In this document: one piece after another, positions 5,110-5,808 of the stretch
Position numbering within the stretch: the stretch's first letter is position 1
How the letters are laid out: every line of letters begins with the position of its first letter
Source: Christensenella sp. UBA5399
GTDB lineage: Bacteria; Bacillota; Clostridia; Christensenellales; Christensenellaceae
Assembly: GCA_002407725.1 (NCBI GenBank)
Contig: DHOD01000131.1
Coordinates: 10,271-16,078, forward strand
DNA: 5,808 bases
Direction: 5' to 3'
Notes under the pieces: generated by a model
Databases searched by the model: none
What the model was told of the DNA's origin: nothing
What the model saw: the letters and a program-made list of their open reading frames with translations, nothing else
Translations under genes and position numbers: made by a program

Positions 5110-5808
5110 ATGGTGGAAGGCGGCGTTTTTGATATCATTGTTGTAGGTGCGGGCCACGCGGGTGTAGAGGCGGCCCTTGCCTGTGCACGCCTGCACAAAC
5201 GCACGTTGCTTATGACGATGAATATGGATTCTATCTCCCTGATGGCGTGCAACCCCGCCATTGGCGGAACAGCCAAAGGGCATATTGTGCGCGAAGTGGA
5301 CGCGCTGGGCGGGCAGATGGCGCTTTCGGCGGACGCAAACCTGCTGCAAATCAAAACGCTAAACACCGGAAAAGGCCCGGCGGTGCAGTCGCTGCGCGCG
5401 CAGGCCGACAAGAAGATGTATCAGGCGCATATGAAGTGGGTGCTGGAGAATACCGATAACCTTGCGCTTGTGCAGGATGAAGCGGTAGAAATCACGACAT
5501 CGGACGGCGCGGTCAATGGAGTTGCAACAGCAATGGGTGTGCGCTACCATGCCCGTGTGGTCATTCTCGCGACAGGTGTTTACCTGAAGAGCAAAATCAT
5601 CATTGGCGAGTTTCAGAAAGAATCGGGCCCTGCGGGGTTTTATCCCGCAAACAGCCTGAGCGGCAGTCTGACGCGGCTGGGTTTTGCGCTTAGGCGGTTT
5701 AAGACGGGTACGCCCGCGCGGGTGGATGAGCGCTCGATCGACTATTCCAAAACGGTGCCGCAATATGGCGACCGCGACGCAATCACCTTCTCCTTTATGA
5801 CAGACAAG
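5110..5808 (+). CDS. mnmG: tRNA uridine-5-carboxymethylaminomethyl modification enzyme MnmG (GidA), 3' partial
   Basis: FAD- and NADH-dependent partner of MnmE in modifying wobble U34 of tRNA. Only the first 233 of about 620-630 residues are in the window; the frame is open to position 5808. The N-terminus FDIIVVGAGHAGVEAALACARL (7-28) is the FAD-binding Rossmann motif (GxGxxG at 13-18). SLMACNPAIGGTAKGHIVREVDALGG (43-68) carries the conserved C47. LNTGKGPAVQSLRAQADKKMY (85-105), VVILATGVYL (150-159) and RFKTGTPARVD (196-206) are all family blocks. The ATG lies 3 bases after the mnmE stop, with GGGG (5097-5100) 9 bases upstream as a modest ribosome binding site. The tight spacing suggests coupled synthesis of the two subunits. 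A GTG as the second codon is a less likely start. Confidence 0.97.
   Translation, partial: MVEGGVFDIIVVGAGHAGVEAALACARLHKRTLLMTMNMDSISLMACNPAIGGTAKGHIVREVDALGGQMALSADANLLQIKTLNTGKGPAVQSLRAQADKKMYQAHMKWVLENTDNLALVQDEAVEITTSDGAVNGVATAMGVRYHARVVILATGVYLKSKIIIGEFQKESGPAGFYPANSLSGSLTRLGFALRRFKTGTPARVDERSIDYSKTVPQYGDRDAITFSFMTDK

Noticed and set aside
1..5808. Mobile element, CRISPR array, tRNA or rRNA gene
   Set aside because: No transposase-like protein, terminal inverted repeats, spaced direct repeats or cloverleaf-type sequence was seen; the window is densely filled by the housekeeping cluster.

Overview
The window is a stretch of the conserved origin-proximal cluster of a Gram-positive (Firmicutes/Clostridia-type) chromosome, with all genes on the + strand. 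The order rpmH - rnpA - yidD - yidC - jag(khpB) - mnmE - mnmG is the classical Firmicutes arrangement beside oriC. The balanced base composition, a YidC without a lipoprotein signal and with a large extracytoplasmic insert, and the DUF975 neighbour point to a mid-GC clostridial lineage. A Christensenella-like bacterium is a guess only. An exact consensus parS centromere site (TGTTTCACGTGAAACA, 4668-4683) inside mnmE independently supports an origin-proximal location.

Layout. Positions 1-974 hold the 3' part of a DUF975 membrane-protein gene. Its true start lies just outside the window, and it ends in a Gln/Gly/Tyr/Pro-rich repeat tail. Positions 975-1182 are the only sizeable intergenic region (208 bases). 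It carries a weak inverted repeat, an essentially perfect sigma-A promoter (TTGACA, 18 bp, TATAAT) and a leader of about 150 nt with a strong 12-bp hairpin and further pairing close to the rpmH ribosome binding site. From 1183 to the end the genes are tightly packed: rpmH (44 aa), rnpA (7-base gap), yidD (ATGA overlap), yidC (TTG start behind a strong Shine-Dalgarno), jag, mnmE (no recognisable Shine-Dalgarno, an AGT repeat instead) and mnmG (3-base gap, cut off by the window end). No gene-free stretch exceeds 300 bases.

How the genes work together. L34 and the RNase P protein are made from one message and serve the ribosome and tRNA 5' maturation. YidD and YidC form the membrane-protein insertion module. 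Jag/KhpB is a KH-R3H RNA-binding protein habitually encoded beside YidC. MnmE and MnmG together make the 5-carboxymethylaminomethyl-type modification of the wobble uridine of certain tRNAs. The strong promoter before rpmH is the only clear one seen and probably drives much of the cluster.

The most noteworthy non-gene signals are the parS site embedded in mnmE codons, the structured rpmH leader, a perfect 20-nt palindrome inside yidC, and the DUF975 gene occupying the place where dnaA/oriC often sits upstream of rpmH. No wholly new multi-gene system is visible; the protein-coding content is mostly a well-known housekeeping cluster.
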